From: a bacterium
GTDB taxonomy: Bacteria > Verrucomicrobiota > Verrucomicrobiia > Verrucomicrobiales > Akkermansiaceae
DNA: 64,000 nt
Reading direction: 5' to 3'
Assembly (NCBI GenBank): GCA_018222765.1
Contig: JAAEZT010000015.1
Span: forward strand, 27,357-91,356
The position numbers and the translations under genes are program-made. Below are positions 34,824 to 42,514 of the stretch, piece after piece (the stretch's first letter is position 1; each line of letters begins with the position of its first letter). Below the pieces are notes generated by a model. It had not been told where the DNA came from. It did no database searches and saw only the letters and a program-made list of their open reading frames with translations.

Positions 34824-35661
34824 GGATGGCGAGTTCCGGCGAGCAGGCAAAGCGAACGCGCAGGCCTACAGTGCCGATGCCTCGCCCGACCCAGAGCTGG
34901 GATTGCTCTTTCTCGTAGTGTCCGTAGATATAGTTTTTGCCGTACTTTACCTTGGCCGGGGCGTATCCGATCAGAGGGACGCGGCATTGTCCTCCGTGGG
35001 TATGGCCAGAGAGTTGAAGGTCGATGCGATGGGAGGGGCGTAAATGGTCGAAGGCATCCGGTTCGTGGACGAGCGCGATGACGGGCTGGTGTCTTTGATG
35101 CCCGCTCCAGGTTTTTGAGGGGTCCGGGGTGCCTCCCCAAATGGAGTCGATACCGGCGATGAAAACATCCTCACCTTTGATTGAAAGGGTCGTTCCGGCA
35201 TTCGCGAGATAGCTCACTCCGGATTTTTCGATGGTCTTGCGGAGAAGTGATTGGGAGCAGTGCCAGCGATCATGGTTTCCCGGGCTGGCGATGATTCCGT
35301 GCGGTGCGGAGAGGGCTTTGAGTTCACGGAATAACTCGGGAAGCGAGGATTGATCTTGAATGATAAAGTCTCCGGTGAGGGCAATGAGGTCCGGAGATTC
35401 CTCTTTGAGCGCGGCGATGACTTTGGCGAGGAGTTTGTCATCAGAGCCTGGTCGGTAGTGAAGGTCAGTCACCTGGGCGATCTTAAATCCGTTGAGAGCC
35501 TTGGGCCAGCGGGGCAGGGTGATTTCGCGATGGGTGGTCGAGAGTTGGTCGGGCTCGATCGCTCCAGCCCAAATGCCGCTGGGTATGCTGGCGGCAAGAA
35601 GTCCGATTGAGCTGCGGCGGGTGATTTTTCTCAGGGACTCGAGTTTCGGCTTGCTGGACAT
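34804..35661 (-). CDS. Metallophosphoesterase with twin-arginine signal (YaeI/YkuE type)
   Basis: A 285-residue calcineurin-like phosphoesterase. The dimetal motifs are complete: [31 protein letters not shown] and [10 protein letters not shown]. The N-terminus carries [17 protein letters not shown], a short Tat-type signal, so the folded metalloenzyme is probably exported. Substrate is unknown; relatives act on phosphodiesters or lipid-linked pyrophosphates. It diverges from the deaminase gene by 17 bases, leaving little room for separate promoters. Confidence 0.87.
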   Translation of the reverse strand: MSSKPKLESLRKITRRSSIGLLAASIPSGIWAGAIEPDQLSTTHREITLPRWPKALNGFKIAQVTDLHYRPGSDDKLLAKVIAALKEESPDLIALTGDFIIQDQSSLPELFRELKALSAPHGIIASPGNHDRWHCSQSLLRKTIEKSGVSYLANAGTTLSIKGEDVFIAGIDSIWGGTPDPSKTWSGHQRHQPVIALVHEPDAFDHLRPSHRIDLQLSGHTHGGQCRVPLIGYAPAKVKYGKNYIYGHYEKEQSQLWVGRGIGTVGLRVRFACSPELAILTLRSA

Positions 35662-35678
35662 CTAGGCGGGTTTTCTTT

Positions 35679-36116
35679 ATGGTAAAACGTATGAGTGAGG
35701 CAAGGTTGTCTATTCCAGAGTATGCCATGGCACTGGCAGAGGTGGCGAGTTTGCGCTCTGAGGACCCGTTTCGAAAAGTGGGGGCGGCCGCGCTCGATTG
35801 GGATAACCGCGTTATTGCTACAGCATACAACGGATTGGCGCCGGGATTTGATGCGCCAGGAGGATTCTGGGATGACCGAGATGGCCGGCAGAAATATATG
35901 CTCCATGCCGAGGTAAATCTTTGCAGCCTCTTTAAGCGCGGCGAAGCAAAATTGGTTGCGACGACGACGATGCCATGCACTGCTTGCATGCAGACCCTGT
36001 GTGCCTACGGGATCAAGGAAATCTACTATCGTGAGATTTACCGGGAGTCGGATGCTCCCGAGATTGCCAAATTATATGGCATTCATCTGGAGCAAGTTGC
36101 ACCAACCGACGTTTAA
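35679..36116 (+). CDS. Cytidine/deoxycytidylate deaminase-family enzyme
   Basis: A 145-residue zinc deaminase. The zinc site is HAEVNLCSL plus PCTACMQTLCAYG, and the N-terminal half has DPFRKVGAAALDWDNRVIATAYNG, typical of dCMP deaminase. The likely role is dCMP to dUMP conversion feeding thymidylate synthase (thyA at 60.5 kb). Two ATG codons at 35679 and 35691 are both possible; the first gives MVKRMSEARL. The motif order excludes tRNA adenosine deaminase, which has a different spacing. Confidence 0.82.
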   Translation: MVKRMSEARLSIPEYAMALAEVASLRSEDPFRKVGAAALDWDNRVIATAYNGLAPGFDAPGGFWDDRDGRQKYMLHAEVNLCSLFKRGEAKLVATTTMPCTACMQTLCAYGIKEIYYREIYRESDAPEIAKLYGIHLEQVAPTDV

Positions 36117-36120
36117 GTGA

Positions 36121-36894
36121 TTATTCTCCCGTCGGTGGGCCGCTTTCGAGTTCTAGGTCTCCGCCGTAGAAGCTCTTGACGTAACCAAATTCAATTAAGG
36201 TGTCCTGCCAGGGAGCGAGGATCTTTGGGTTGCCGAAGACACGCCGTGCCCGAGCCAGCCATTTTTCGGCCTCGGCACCGTTGTCGTTATTGTATTCGAG
36301 CGCGGCATTTCCGTAGTAGTAAATTGGCGAGTCGGAGAGGAAATCGGTATCCGCGATGTATTCCTTTGCTCCATCGGCGTCTTTGAGTTTCAATTTACAA
36401 AGGAGGCTCTTGAACTTGATCAGCGGAATCATGCTGGCGTAATTAGAGTCTCCGGAGGCCTCTTTGAGGAGTGATTCGAGATCAGCCAATGACTCCTGAT
36501 ATTTCTGGGAGACGAATTTGATTTCGGCGATGTTGAAGCGGACGTTAAAATCGCCCTTTTGAATTTCCAAGGCAGTTTTGAAAGCGTCCAGAGCTTTGTC
36601 GAAATTACGGAATTCAACGTAGCAGGCACCCCGGAGATTCAGGATGGCGGGGTTTTGATCGTAGATTTCCTCGGCTTTTCTGATTTCCGCAAGGCATTCG
36701 AAGACTCTTTTCTGATCAAAGAGTTGTTTGCTGCGTTGGGCGCTTTCCCCGTATTTTTTTTGGTCCTCTTCTGAGAGGGCTCTGATGTCAGCGATCCATT
36801 GTGGGATCTCTTGTTTCTCTGCTTCAGCAGATTTTGGTTTTTGCGCCGATAGGCAGAGGGTTGAAACCAGAAGGGCGAGAGTGATTTTTTTCAT
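36121..36894 (-). CDS. Exported TPR protein
   Basis: A 257-residue protein with a signal peptide (MKKITLALLVSTLCLSAQ) and at least three tetratricopeptide-like units: VFECLAEIRKAEEIYDQNP, AILNLRGACYVEFRNFDKAL and FNVRFNIAEIKFVSQKYQES. A later segment has YYGNAALEYNNDNGAEAEKW. Probably periplasmic. ATG at 36894 begins the signal peptide; the open frame continues to 37119 without one. It follows nadD on the same strand by 43 bases. Specific role unknown. Confidence 0.72.
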   Translation of the reverse strand: MKKITLALLVSTLCLSAQKPKSAEAEKQEIPQWIADIRALSEEDQKKYGESAQRSKQLFDQKRVFECLAEIRKAEEIYDQNPAILNLRGACYVEFRNFDKALDAFKTALEIQKGDFNVRFNIAEIKFVSQKYQESLADLESLLKEASGDSNYASMIPLIKFKSLLCKLKLKDADGAKEYIADTDFLSDSPIYYYGNAALEYNNDNGAEAEKWLARARRVFGNPKILAPWQDTLIEFGYVKSFYGGDLELESGPPTGE

Positions 36895-36937
36895 AGGGAA
36901 AAGGAATTCTTTGAGAAGCCTAGGGAAGTCAAATTGC

Positions 36938-37522
36938 CTAGGCAATATTAGAATAGAGACCTTTTTGAGCAAGATACGTTCGAATTTTTTTCGGAAGCCA
37001 TCGGGCAGGAATGGCGCTGGAGATGTCCTCTCTGATTTGGGACGAGGAAGCAGGGTGATCTCCTTCGATGAAATGAGCCTGGTAATCGGGACGGGAGTCA
37101 GGGTGTCCGTCTCTCCCAATCACAATAAATTCAACATCTTCCGCGAGCCGTTCGGGGTGTTTCCAGCGAGGCAGGGAATTCCATTGATCGAGCCCCAGAA
37201 TAAGGAAAAGACGGCAGTCGCCCCGAAACGTGTTCTTGAATTCGCGTAAGGTTTCCCAAGTGTAGGACGGAGGTGGCTTTTCCAGTTCGATGTCACTGAC
37301 ATGGGCCCAAGGGATATCCTGGATTGCTATCTTGATCATTTCCAGGCGCTCTTGGTCGGAGGCACCGGGTGAGTCTGTCTTATGAGGGGACTGCCGACAG
37401 GGTAGGAAAATTACTTGATCCAATTCGAGGGCGAGTTGCGCCTTGCGGGCAATTTCCAGATGTCCCAGGTGAATGGGGTCGAAGGTTCCTCCAAAGAATG
37501 CCAGACGGGGAGGGAGAGACAC
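36938..37522 (-). CDS. nadD: Nicotinate-nucleotide adenylyltransferase
   Basis: Adenylates nicotinate mononucleotide in NAD synthesis. The nucleotidyltransferase signature FFGGTFDPIHLGHLEIA is near residue 9, with the HxGH-type histidines, and a terminal SSSQIREDI corresponds to the ISSTxIR motif. At 194 residues it has the usual length. It starts 12 bases after the scpA stop and probably lies in the scpA-nadD-TPR unit. Assignment secure. Confidence 0.94.
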   Translation of the reverse strand: MSLPPRLAFFGGTFDPIHLGHLEIARKAQLALELDQVIFLPCRQSPHKTDSPGASDQERLEMIKIAIQDIPWAHVSDIELEKPPPSYTWETLREFKNTFRGDCRLFLILGLDQWNSLPRWKHPERLAEDVEFIVIGRDGHPDSRPDYQAHFIEGDHPASSSQIREDISSAIPARWLPKKIRTYLAQKGLYSNIA

Positions 37523-37534
37523 GGGAATTGAGGC

Positions 37535-38272
37535 TTATGGAGCGGCGGAACGGACGATCTCGATTTGACCCATCAAGTTGTCCTGTTTGGCCTTGAATTG
37601 GTTCATTTTCATCAGTTCGAGGAGGGCGAGGAAGGTGACGATGACCTCGACCTTCGAGGTGGCCTCCTTGAAGAGGGATTGCAGGGTCATCCCTTGGCCT
37701 GGTTGGAGACTGACGAGGAGGAATTCGATCTTATCATTGACGGTATAGCGGTCATCGACGATGTCGCCAAAGTCCCGGGCCTCCTCGAACCGCTTCAGGA
37801 CATTCTGGAAGGCTCTGATGAGGTCAAAAATGGAAACTTCGGCCAAGGGAGTCGGCTCAAGATCCTCGGGTTTTGCATTTTTTTCGGGAGTGAGAGCAAA
37901 GACCGATTCTTGCTCGACCTCCCGGCGGGCCAGGAAACCGGCGGCATCCTTGAATTTTTTGTATTCAATGAGTTGGCGGATCAATTCCCAACGAGGGTCG
38001 TCCTCGTCCGCCTCGTCCCCTGGAGGCTGCTCCCGCTTGGGGAGAAGGGTCCGGCTTTTAATATACATCAAGTTGGCCGCCATAGAGATGAATTCAGAGG
38101 CCAAATCGATGTTGAGAAGTTTGAAGGTCTCGAGGTAATCGAGATATTGGGTTGTGACCCGTTCCAAGGATATATCGTAAATGTCCACCTCGTCTTTCCT
38201 GATGAGGTAAAGAAGCAGGTCTAAGGGGCCTTCGAATATTTCCAGGCTGACTTTGTAGTCGGCAGATTCCAC
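37535..38272 (-). CDS. scpA: Segregation and condensation protein A
   Basis: Kleisin partner of SMC in chromosome condensation. The 245-residue protein has the diagnostic start YKVSLEIFEGPLDLLLYLIRKDEVDIYDI, followed by YLDYLETFKLLNIDLASEFISMAANLMYIKSRTLLP, and a winged-helix C-terminus. scpB is not next to it, although the two genes are often adjacent elsewhere. The gene diverges from the AsmA-like gene across 105 bases that contain a long inverted repeat. Confidence 0.94.
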   Translation of the reverse strand: MESADYKVSLEIFEGPLDLLLYLIRKDEVDIYDISLERVTTQYLDYLETFKLLNIDLASEFISMAANLMYIKSRTLLPKREQPPGDEADEDDPRWELIRQLIEYKKFKDAAGFLARREVEQESVFALTPEKNAKPEDLEPTPLAEVSIFDLIRAFQNVLKRFEEARDFGDIVDDRYTVNDKIEFLLVSLQPGQGMTLQSLFKEATSKVEVIVTFLALLELMKMNQFKAKQDNLMGQIEIVRSAAP

Positions 38273-38311
38273 GTAGGAGAGATACCCGAGGTGGTAGAGT
38301 ACGGCGAGTGA

Positions 38312-38372
38312 AATACTAATCGAATGCTTGGATTATTTTCGATGGTCAATCGTCTATCCATTGATTAGTATT
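38312..38372. repeat. Inverted repeat in the scpA/AsmA-like divergent promoter region
   Basis: Ten-base perfect arms AATACTAATC (38312-38321) and GATTAGTATT (38363-38372), extended to 14 bases with one bulge, surround a 41-base spacer. Each arm reads TAGTAT toward its gene, matching the four most conserved -10 bases, and TGGTCA lies 17 bases before the plus-strand copy. It could be paired promoters or an operator. Confidence 0.55.
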
Positions 38373-38377
38373 CCCCT

Positions 38378-40054
38378 GTGGACAATTTTGTCGATCAGCA
38401 ACGCCTTGATGAATATCAAAAACGCGTGGCTGATTGGATTGCAAAACAAGGGATCTTTTTCCAATTACGCTATGCCGGAACCATGGGTGGTGGGTCCGTG
38501 GTCAAGCAGTTGGGAATGTTGTTTTCGAGATTACTGGTGGTGCTGCTGCTATGCTTAGGAGTGTCGTTTTTTGCCCTTAGTCACTATTTCGGAGGGGATG
38601 ATTACCGAAGCGAAGCAACGGCTGCGCTGGGTGAGGTATTGGGGGCCAGTTCTATCGAAGCCAAGAAGTTTGAGAAAGCCAGGGGTGTTTCGACTTTTCA
38701 AGACCTTGTCATTGAAGGTGGGGAGGAGAGCTTTTTCTATCAGGCTGAAATCAATCGCCTAGCAGCAGCCTCGAGCTTTCTCACTGGAATTACCTCCAAG
38801 TGGACACCCGAGCAGGTGAGGATAAAGTCAGCCTATTTTGGACTCAAAGCTGGAGGGGATCAGGAGGAAATGGAGAATTCCTTTGCTTCGATTATCGCGA
38901 GCATGTCGGAGGGGAATCTGGAGTCCATTGAGATTGATGAGTTGAGTTGTGACTGGGGGTATTCCAAGGTGACACACGGAAGACTAGAAAAAACAAATTT
39001 TCGCGCCTCACGGGATCAAGGAGTTTGGAGAATCTCGCTCGAGGGAGGACGGTTCAGTCAGAATTGGTTGAAGAATCTCGATGTCAAGGAGGCCAAGTTG
39101 GTGTGTGATTCGGATGGAATCAGAGTGGAGAAGTTGCTCTTGTCTAAGAACGGCGGGGAGATTGAGCTTGCTGGTTCAATCATGGGGCCGGCGGCACGTC
39201 CGAAATTTGATTTAAAAGGACCATTTCAATCATTACCCATACTATCCTTGGTGAGGCTTCCAGGGATTGACGTGAGGGAGTTTATGTCGGGTTCGATTTC
39301 CGGGGATCTGAAAATTTCCGGATCAACTGATTATCGTATTGTGATGGAAGCCGATGTGGAGTTGCGGGGGAATGATGTGGTGACTTTTCGCGAGAAGTGG
39401 GATCTCTTTCGGGCGATTTCAGTTCTTGATGTGGACCGGACATACCGGCGGGTTGATTTCGAAGAGGGTATGTTTTCCTTCAAGACTGGGGGAGGAGAGA
39501 TGGAGGTGAATGGGATTGATCTGAAGTCGGGTTCATTGGCTGCGTTGAAGGGCGAATTTAAAACCCATTTGCCCAGTCAGAGGGAAGCTGCCGAGGCCCT
39601 AGAAATCGTGTTGACCGAAGGGATTGGTTCGGGGAGTTTTAAATCTGATAGCACCGACACTTCGGCGGCCAAGGATCTGGAAGATGAGCGGATGAGCCTG
39701 AAGACTGCGGCGGGTCTTTTGCAGGAGGAGGAAAACTATCTTAATCTCGATAATTCAGAGTTAGCCGGGCTTTCGGAGGCCCAGCGTGGGGTCATGACTC
39801 CGCAGCAGATCGATGATATGCGGATGAGAGATGAGATGAATGTCTACCGGGTTCGTGGAGATTTAAGCCTTGGAGTGGCGGCAATCGCTTTCGCGAAATA
39901 CGATAACCTGATCAAGATGTTCCCGGCCGATGCTCAAGGGTGGCGCTGGGTTCCTTTTAAGATCAAAAACACCTTTTCACGGGTCTCTGCGGATGTCGCA
40001 AAGGAAGTTCTCGAGGAAGCGAGACGGGAAGAGGACTATACTGAGGAGGAATAA
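38378..40054 (+). CDS. AsmA-like single-pass membrane protein
   Basis: A 558-residue protein with a cytoplasmic N-terminus, one membrane segment at about residues 48-68 (FSRLLVVLLLCLGVSFFAL), and a long periplasmic beta-rich domain. In that domain, repeated strands such as LEGGRFSQNWLKNLDVKEAK, ELAGSIMGPAARPKFDLKG and SGSISGDLKISGSTDYRIV resemble the repeating beta-groove (AsmA/DUF3971) proteins that carry lipid between membranes. The C-terminus is helical and acidic. GTG at 38378 follows the inverted repeat by five bases. I do not recognise a precise family; the AsmA assignment rests on pattern, not a search. Confidence 0.6.
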   Translation: MDNFVDQQRLDEYQKRVADWIAKQGIFFQLRYAGTMGGGSVVKQLGMLFSRLLVVLLLCLGVSFFALSHYFGGDDYRSEATAALGEVLGASSIEAKKFEKARGVSTFQDLVIEGGEESFFYQAEINRLAAASSFLTGITSKWTPEQVRIKSAYFGLKAGGDQEEMENSFASIIASMSEGNLESIEIDELSCDWGYSKVTHGRLEKTNFRASRDQGVWRISLEGGRFSQNWLKNLDVKEAKLVCDSDGIRVEKLLLSKNGGEIELAGSIMGPAARPKFDLKGPFQSLPILSLVRLPGIDVREFMSGSISGDLKISGSTDYRIVMEADVELRGNDVVTFREKWDLFRAISVLDVDRTYRRVDFEEGMFSFKTGGGEMEVNGIDLKSGSLAALKGEFKTHLPSQREAAEALEIVLTEGIGSGSFKSDSTDTSAAKDLEDERMSLKTAAGLLQEEENYLNLDNSELAGLSEAQRGVMTPQQIDDMRMRDEMNVYRVRGDLSLGVAAIAFAKYDNLIKMFPADAQGWRWVPFKIKNTFSRVSADVAKEVLEEARREEDYTEEE

Positions 40055-40074
40055 TCTTCTCACCTGAGAGGTCC

Positions 40075-40944
40075 TTAAAACTCCAGCGAGTTGGCAATGG
40101 TGAGGGTCGCATTACTCTTGTTGAGAGTGTATAGGTGTAGGCCTGAGACTCCTTCGTCGATGAGTTCCTGGCATTGATTTATCGCATATTGGACTCCAGC
40201 CTGTCGGATGGCTTTGGCGTCATTTCCTGCGGTGTTAAGCGCTTTCAATAGTGTTGCGGGAAATCGGCTTCCCTCGGCGAGTTCAGCCATTCTCTTCATG
40301 CCGGAAATTGTCGTGATCGGCATGATGCCTGCCACGATCGGAAGATCGATTCCTTCGAGAGCACATCGATCCCGGTAGTCCAAGAAGTCGTGGTTGTCGA
40401 AAAAGAGCTGGGTGCAAATGTAGTCAGCACCCTCATCGACTTTTGCTTTGAAGTATTCCATTTCCTTGAGCCGGTTTTGAGTGGCGGGGTGGCCCTCGGG
40501 AAATCCGGCGACGCCAATTTCAATGGGGTGGTGATGGTTCTTGATGAATTTCACCAGATCGGCGGCAAACTTGAAGTCGTCTTTGCTGCGATCGTAGTGG
40601 GGTTCATTCCGTGGTGGATCGCCCCGCAGAGCCAGAATGGTATTGACTTGATCCTTCGAATAGTGGTCGAGAATCTCGGACATTTCATCTTCGGAGTGTC
40701 CAATGCACGTCAGGTGGGGGACCGTTGGGACAGAGGCTTCCTTCATGATGCGCTGAACCAGGGAGCGGGTGCGGCCCCGGGTTGTCCCGCCGGCTCCGTA
40801 GGTCACACTCACGAAGGCTGGATCTAGTTTTCCCAGATCATCGACTGTCTTCAGTAAATCATCTGCTCCAGCGTCGTCTTTTGGAGGAAAAAACTCAAAA
40901 GAGAGAGTTGGTTTTGGGGCTTTGAGAAGGGAAAGAATCTCCAT
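40075..40944 (-). CDS. metF: 5,10-Methylenetetrahydrofolate reductase
   Basis: FAD enzyme making 5-methyl-THF for methionine synthesis. The 289-residue TIM barrel has LSFEFFPPKDDAG, VSVTYGAGGTTRGRT, LALRGDPP and YICTQLFFDNHDF, which are diagnostic for MetF. The strand-specific position next to the EF-hand gene does not suggest an operon. Functionally it links with metX at the left edge and with the folate genes at 60-63 kb. No SAM riboswitch-like leader is evident in the 100 bases upstream. Confidence 0.95.
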   Translation of the reverse strand: MEILSLLKAPKPTLSFEFFPPKDDAGADDLLKTVDDLGKLDPAFVSVTYGAGGTTRGRTRSLVQRIMKEASVPTVPHLTCIGHSEDEMSEILDHYSKDQVNTILALRGDPPRNEPHYDRSKDDFKFAADLVKFIKNHHHPIEIGVAGFPEGHPATQNRLKEMEYFKAKVDEGADYICTQLFFDNHDFLDYRDRCALEGIDLPIVAGIMPITTISGMKRMAELAEGSRFPATLLKALNTAGNDAKAIRQAGVQYAINQCQELIDEGVSGLHLYTLNKSNATLTIANSLEF

Positions 40945-41046
40945 CTGCCGACAGCTTAAAATCTCCCTGTGTCCAGTCTACGCAAAAGCGCGATTTTTTG
41001 TGCAACTTGGCCTCCACTTTGTGGTTAACTCGTCTAGTTCAGTCCT

Positions 41047-41778
41047 ATGGCACGCACTATTTTCATCATTCTGTCACTGATGACCCTGAATTCTTCGGGA
41101 TTTATGGGTTGTGAGGCAGAGCCTAAAAAAGGGGGAGATAAACCTGAGCGGGGTGGAGAAAGACCGTCATCCCAGGATATGGTGAAGCGACTGGATACCG
41201 ATAAGAACGGCGAAATCTCATTTACTGAATTTTCAGCCAGCAATAGGATTCAATCTCTCGATGAGGTGGTCAGGAAGAAGATTTTTGACCGTTTGGATAA
41301 GGATGGTGATGGGGTGATTTCGAAGAATGAACTGAGACGCCCCCATGACTCAAAGGGGCCTCATGGCGGATTTGCATTTCCACTATTTGAGAAAATGGAT
41401 GCCAACAAAGACCGCCAGGTGGGCATTGAGGAATTTTCAAATTCTCCCAAATTCAAAGAGATGCCGCCGGAGCGTGTTCGTCGTATTTTTGATCAAATGG
41501 ACCGCAACAAGGATGGGTTTTTAAGCCGCAAGGACCATTCCAAATTGGTGCATGACCGCCGTGGTAAAAAAGGTGGCAGGCCCGAAGGAGGAATGAAGAA
41601 TCTCGACACTAATGGAGACGATAAAGTTTCAAGGGAAGAATTCCAAAAGAGTTCATTTGCTCTTGGGATGCCTGAGGAGGGGAGAGAGAAGCTATTTCAA
41701 AAGCTCGATAAAAATGCCGATGGCTTTCTGGATTCAAGCGAACTTCGCGACCCCCGGAAGAAGGGGTCTAAAAAATAA
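41047..41778 (+). CDS. Putative EF-hand lipoprotein with six calcium-binding motifs
   Basis: A 243-residue protein with a signal (TIFIILSLMTLNSSGFMGCEA) ending in a possible lipobox Cys. Six EF-hand-type loops follow: DTDKNGEISFTEF, DKDGDGVISKNEL, DANKDRQVGIEEF, DRNKDGFLSRKDH, DTNGDDKVSREEF and DKNADGFLDSSEL. Loops 2 and 6 fit the canonical D-x-[DN]-x-[DG]-G pattern best; loop 3 has Arg in place of Gly. Such proteins are frequent in verrucomicrobia and planctomycetes, and probably bind calcium in the envelope. It ends inside the convergent barrel gene by 11 bases. Confidence 0.85.
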   Translation: MARTIFIILSLMTLNSSGFMGCEAEPKKGGDKPERGGERPSSQDMVKRLDTDKNGEISFTEFSASNRIQSLDEVVRKKIFDRLDKDGDGVISKNELRRPHDSKGPHGGFAFPLFEKMDANKDRQVGIEEFSNSPKFKEMPPERVRRIFDQMDRNKDGFLSRKDHSKLVHDRRGKKGGRPEGGMKNLDTNGDDKVSREEFQKSSFALGMPEEGREKLFQKLDKNADGFLDSSELRDPRKKGSKK

Positions 41779-42466
41779 CCTCGAACCAGAAGCCGGCGTA
41801 GACTTCATCGTCGCGGTTTGAATCGCTCAAGGAGAAGCTGGAGCCTGCGAATGGCGTGAAGGCTATTTCGTCGGAGAGGGCATAGGTCAGAGTAATTCTG
41901 CTGAAAAAATCGTGAAAGCTGCTGTCGCCGTAAAAGTCGGATGCGAAGCTGACTCCGTTACTGATTGCAATGAAGACAGAGTCGGAGAGTGGTTGGCTCC
42001 ACTCCAATTCAGTGTCCGCATACCAACCGTCAGCAGCAAAGTCGTAGTGTAGCTCTCCGCTAATGGTCCAATCATCGTGAGGGCGATAGCGAAAGTAGGT
42101 TCCCAAATCGCTGCCGCTGTTGAGAGAGCTACGATCCAACTCGCGATAGGTGATCGATCCGCCGATCCAGAGTTGCTCGGCGACTTGGTGATCCAGTTCC
42201 AAATAGGCCGAGTTTGCTGAAAAATCTCCGTCGCTTTCAGCGAGATGCCAGACGCCGAAGTTGAGCGATGATTCATTGGAGAGGGCGAACTCCGCTTGAA
42301 GTTGAAATTCCAGCGATGCGCCGGCGAGATCATATCCGCGATAAAGATAGCCGGAACGAATTCCGGTGACGGCTTCGATCCCCAACTTAATTTCGTTTTC
42401 AATCTCCGCTTGGGCGGGCGTAAACGTAATAGGACACAGGCAAAAAAGAAGCGCATTCCGAATCAT
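41768..42466 (-). CDS. TorF-like outer-membrane beta-barrel protein, second copy
   Basis: A 232-residue protein with signal peptide (ALLFCLCPITFTPAQA) and a beta-barrel pattern ending in Phe (GFWFEVIF). The opening GIRSGYLYRGYDLAGASLEFQ is like the RGAELG block of 14298-15002, so the two are distant relatives. Alternating strands such as SLNFGVWHLAES and LWIGGSITYRELD are visible. ATG at 42466 starts the signal; the frame reaches back to 42502. Unlike the first copy it has no recognisable sigma-54 site upstream. Transport role inferred. Confidence 0.68.
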   Translation of the reverse strand: MIRNALLFCLCPITFTPAQAEIENEIKLGIEAVTGIRSGYLYRGYDLAGASLEFQLQAEFALSNESSLNFGVWHLAESDGDFSANSAYLELDHQVAEQLWIGGSITYRELDRSSLNSGSDLGTYFRYRPHDDWTISGELHYDFAADGWYADTELEWSQPLSDSVFIAISNGVSFASDFYGDSSFHDFFSRITLTYALSDEIAFTPFAGSSFSLSDSNRDDEVYAGFWFEVIF

Positions 42467-42514
42467 CGTGGTAACTCTGCGAAAGGCGCTTGCTTTGGTC
42501 AATCTCGGAGAAAT

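Noticed and set aside
40945..41046. Possible SAM riboswitch before metF
   Set aside because: No conserved SAM-I or SAM-II core or paired helices could be drawn in the short AT-rich spacer.
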